Shown here piece after piece: positions 7,115 through 9,009 of a DNA stretch of 9,009 nucleotides. Position numbers and translations under genes: made by a program. Source of the stretch: Spirochaeta sp. (GTDB lineage: Bacteria; Spirochaetota; Spirochaetia; DSM-27196; SLAA01); NCBI GenBank assembly GCA_020201015.1, contig JAIVHN010000189.1, positions 1 to 9,009 of the forward strand. The letters run 5' to 3'. The stretch's first letter is position 1, and each line of letters opens with the position of its first letter. Under the pieces are notes generated by a model. That model had not been told where the DNA came from. It saw only the letters and a list, made by a program, of their open reading frames with translations, and ran no database searches.

Positions 7115-8049
7115 CGTGAGAGCATGAGGAAATTGCCAGCGGTGCCCGGGAAGGCAACCCAACCATACTCTTCGTTCGGCGTAAGCCCAATTGAGAGATA
7201 GTATCCGTGCACCCAGTCTCCCATAACGGTCATGGCAGCGCGGCCCTCGGCTACATACTGTGCCGCGTCAATGTTCGTCAACGCCGCTCTGTCGGAGTTG
7301 GTGTACTCCATCACACGAAGAAAGCTCTCAAGCGCCGCCTTTGCGTTATTTCCGTCCCATGCTGTCTCTCCGGTCCAGAGACCTCTGTACGCATCGGCGC
7401 CCAACTCCGCAAGCAGTACGCTTTCAAGGAGGTGAGTCTGCTCCCACCCATCGGTGCCGCCGACCGCAAGCGGGGTAATACCTTTTGCTTCCAGTGCCTC
7501 GGCTACCTCAAAGAACTCATCCATGCTTGTGGGTGGATCTAGATCGTTTGATTCAAAGACGTCGATGTTGTACCACATCACGTTTGAACGGTGAATGTTC
7601 ACCGGAATGCTGTACACTTCACCTTCATATGAAATGATGTCGATGACATCTGCAGGATAGTCGTCCATCCAGCCGTTGTCTTCAAGAATAAAGGTCACCG
7701 GCTCCATGAAGTCCTCAACAACCCAGGTAGCGATAATGCCCTGCCCGGCATGAACCTGGAAGCTGTCGGGGGGATTCCCGCCCTGCATCCGGCTGGCCAG
7801 AACCGACTTGGCTTGGGCACCTGCACCACCTGCAACGGTAGCGTTAATAACCTCAACATCGGGATACTTCTCGTTGTAGATATCGATCAAGGCCTGAAGC
7901 CCCTCTGCCTCTCCGCCAGCGGTCCACCAGCTGAAGATTTCGAGTTCGTTACTACTTTCCTGCTCCGCGCCACCTCCGGCGTACGCAGCTGCCGGCAGCA
8001 TTATCAAACCGGCGATCAACATAAAGAGTATAAGATAATTTTTTCTCAT
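7039..8049 (-). CDS. Sugar ABC transporter substrate-binding protein, reading frame disrupted at C-terminus
   Basis: Extracellular sugar-binding protein of the COG1653 type, feeding the permeases encoded downstream. The start ATG 8047-8049 follows GGGGGA about 4 nt away. Residues 1-24 form a signal peptide (MRKN, hydrophobic core, AAAYA) with no lipobox Cys, so cleavage by signal peptidase I before GGGAEQ is expected. Mature-region markers SWWTAGGEAEGL, MQGGNPPDSFQVHAG, IPVNIHRSNVMWYN and YGWVAFPGT match the glucose/mannose binding-protein branch. After residue 311 (FLMLS) the frame enters an arginine-rich, unrelated 25-residue tail (RTPLFRVLRMARQ...) and stops at 7039, giving 336 residues versus roughly 410-420 for homologs. 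The normal C-terminus is found in another frame just downstream (6962-7114). As read, the product lacks about 100 residues of the second lobe and is probably non-functional unless the shift is an assembly error or is corrected. Confidence 0.85.
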   Translation of the reverse strand: MRKNYLILFMLIAGLIMLPAAAYAGGGAEQESSNELEIFSWWTAGGEAEGLQALIDIYNEKYPDVEVINATVAGGAGAQAKSVLASRMQGGNPPDSFQVHAGQGIIATWVVEDFMEPVTFILEDNGWMDDYPADVIDIISYEGEVYSIPVNIHRSNVMWYNIDVFESNDLDPPTSMDEFFEVAEALEAKGITPLAVGGTDGWEQTHLLESVLLAELGADAYRGLWTGETAWDGNNAKAALESFLRVMEYTNSDRAALTNIDAAQYVAEGRAAMTVMGDWVHGYYLSIGLTPNEEYGWVAFPGTAGNFLMLSRTPLFRVLRMARQRPSLGLRELTTW

Positions 8050-8067
8050 ACATTCCCCCCTTAAAGG

Positions 8068-8098
8068 ATTATCGTTGTTTGACGGCAACGCCGCCAAA
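8068..8098 (-). promoter_or_regulatory. Candidate internal promoter with overlapping operator-like palindrome
   Basis: On the - strand TTGGCG (8092-8097) and GATAAT (8068-8073) stand 18 bp apart, a possible sigma70 promoter for the binding-protein gene. Its -35 and spacer are covered by a near-perfect inverted repeat, TTTGACGGC-AAC-GCCGCCAAA on the + strand (8078-8098, 8 of 9 positions symmetric), the size expected for a LacI- or ROK-type sugar repressor site. In RNA it would form a 9-bp hairpin with a 3-nt loop, not followed by a T-run. Both roles are inferred. Confidence 0.35.
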
Positions 8099-8116
8099 AA
8101 TCAGGATCTCATTCTT

Positions 8117-8147
8117 GCCTGTGTTTCACCTCCTTTTTCCCACAGGC
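8117..8147 (-). promoter_or_regulatory. Orphan Shine-Dalgarno in the loop of a stem, binding-protein leader
   Basis: Directly at the epimerase stop codon, - strand GCCTGTG and CACAGGC (8141-8147 and 8117-8123) form a 7-bp stem whose 17-nt loop carries AAAAAGGAGGTGA, a full match to the 16S rRNA tail complement. No ATG, GTG or TTG lies at normal spacing behind it; the next ATG is 16 nt after GGAGG and opens only a 3-codon frame (M-R-S-stop). The true ribosome binding site of the binding-protein gene is a separate GGGGGA further on. It may be a ribosome standby or stabilising site, or a relic. Confidence 0.35.
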
Positions 8148-9009
8148 TATACAAGATTCCGGTCTAGTACTTGTTGCAGTTGTGCTACGGTATTCACGGC
8201 GGCCCGAACGGTGTGGTAATTCACCTTCCAGGAATGACTCATATGCCGCCAGATCGGTTCACCTTCACGACTCAGCAGCGGCCACCACTCACCGGTCTCA
8301 TGATGAATCACGGTGTCCATGACAAATCTGTGTACGTTGGTATAGGCCTGCAGATAGCGGTCGTCCTGGTAGCGCAGGAAACCGTCAAGCATACCGATGA
8401 GGGTCTCTGCCTGCTGCCAGAACTCCTTGGCTTGGTCGGTTGCCGGACCCTTGTGCGACCCTTCTACGTAGACACCACCATAGGTCTCATCAATGCCGTA
8501 ACGCACCGCATGATCAAGAGCGTTACGAATAATCTCGTCATATGGGGCAATCTCGTCGCCCAGGGTGTTCAGGGCTTCCAGCAGTAGCCACGCCATCTCT
8601 GCATTGTGGCCATAGGACGTGTTGTCCAGCGGGTTCGCCTTCTGTCCGCTTTCGTCGTAACGGTCCCAGCCCCAAACAATATCAAACTTAATGTGTGGCG
8701 CCTGCTTCCAGTCAATAGTGAACTGTGGAACTCCGGTACCGCCGGGACTCAGCACGCGCTCAACAATAATGCGAATAACCTCACGCAGCTTCCGTGCATG
8801 GAGTTCCTTACGGCTCACCGCGTAGAGACTGGTATAAGCCTCCATCAGGTGCATGTGTACGTCGAGGGTCTTGCGGTCCCCACCCCCGGCGCCCGGCCCG
8901 CACAAGGTCCAGTCGCGCTCAAACATCTCTACGTACCCACCGTAGGCAGTCTCGGTGCAGTTAATTTGCACAAGGTCAAAAACCCTTTCGGCGTACTCCA
9001 GTCCAACAG
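8147..9009 (-). CDS. AGE-family sugar 2-epimerase (5' partial)
   Basis: N-acylglucosamine 2-epimerase superfamily protein, an (alpha/alpha)6-barrel enzyme that epimerises the C2 hydroxyl at the reducing end of sugars; members include cellobiose 2-epimerase and mannose 2-epimerase. The frame is open to the window edge, so 286 residues are present and roughly 110 N-terminal ones are lost. Visible family motifs, in order: AYGGYVEMFERDW, HMHLMEAYTSLY, NTSYGHNAEMAWLLLEA, KEFWQQAETLIG, and near the C-terminus HSWKVNYHTVRAA. The His in YGHN and the His in NYHTVR correspond by position to the catalytic His pair of cellobiose 2-epimerase. The gene is first in the visible operon, 97 bp before the binding-protein gene. 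The NTSYGHN variant differs from the SFGHD typical of characterised cellobiose 2-epimerases, so a mannose/glucose or other disaccharide substrate is equally possible. Confidence 0.88.
   Translation of the reverse strand, partial: VGLEYAERVFDLVQINCTETAYGGYVEMFERDWTLCGPGAGGGDRKTLDVHMHLMEAYTSLYAVSRKELHARKLREVIRIIVERVLSPGGTGVPQFTIDWKQAPHIKFDIVWGWDRYDESGQKANPLDNTSYGHNAEMAWLLLEALNTLGDEIAPYDEIIRNALDHAVRYGIDETYGGVYVEGSHKGPATDQAKEFWQQAETLIGMLDGFLRYQDDRYLQAYTNVHRFVMDTVIHHETGEWWPLLSREGEPIWRHMSHSWKVNYHTVRAAVNTVAQLQQVLDRNLV

Noticed and set aside
8050..8097. Upstream TTG start extending the sugar-binding protein by 16 residues
   Set aside because: It would put non-signal sequence before the signal peptide and begins inside a predicted hairpin; ATG at 8047-8049 has a strong adjacent GGGGGA.
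1..9009. tRNA or rRNA genes, CRISPR arrays, insertion sequences
   Set aside because: I saw no cloverleaf-like segment, no regularly spaced repeats, and no transposase motif or terminal inverted repeats in the window.

Overview
The window looks like a chromosomal segment from a free-living spirochaete (Spirochaeta/Treponema-like), at moderate GC. This is inferred from the sugar-binding protein's signal peptide ending in AYA-GGGAEQE, a style common in spirochaetal ABC binding proteins, and from the family of the PLP enzyme. It is a judgement from memory of protein families, not a database result.

Left part (1-3253). A 5'-truncated molybdenum hydroxylase large subunit (xanthine dehydrogenase family) on the + strand runs into a convergent fold-type II PLP enzyme on the - strand. 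The two stop codons overlap by 4 bp. The PLP enzyme belongs to a conserved cysteine synthase/TrpB-like family for which I know no established reaction. The pairing hints at purine or other N-heterocycle/amino-acid catabolism, but this is not proven.

Middle (3254-4176). A compact type II toxin-antitoxin pair on the - strand: an AbrB/MazE-fold antitoxin followed by a PIN-domain ribonuclease, overlapping by 17 bp. A candidate promoter with a perfect 10-bp palindrome in its spacer lies just upstream.

Right part (4177-9009). A - strand sugar operon, in transcription order: AGE-family sugar 2-epimerase (truncated by the window edge), extracellular sugar-binding protein, two MalF/MalG-type permeases, and a ROK-family sugar kinase. 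Spacing is tight in the distal half (1-nt overlap between the permeases, 19 nt before the kinase). The binding protein and permeases resemble the glucose/mannose branch, so a plausible route is uptake of a hexose or small oligosaccharide, C2 epimerisation and ATP-dependent phosphorylation. No ATPase gene is present in the window, so the importer would need a shared ATPase encoded elsewhere.

The most notable anomaly is in the binding-protein gene. Its conserved C-terminal end (PSVAHGAAA...) is in another frame, and about 55-65 residues expected before it are absent. This implies a deletion/frameshift in the one subunit that confers specificity, or an assembly error. Other points are a kinase lacking the ROK zinc-cysteine motif, a strong 11-bp hairpin between the binding-protein and permease genes, and a structured leader before the binding-protein gene.
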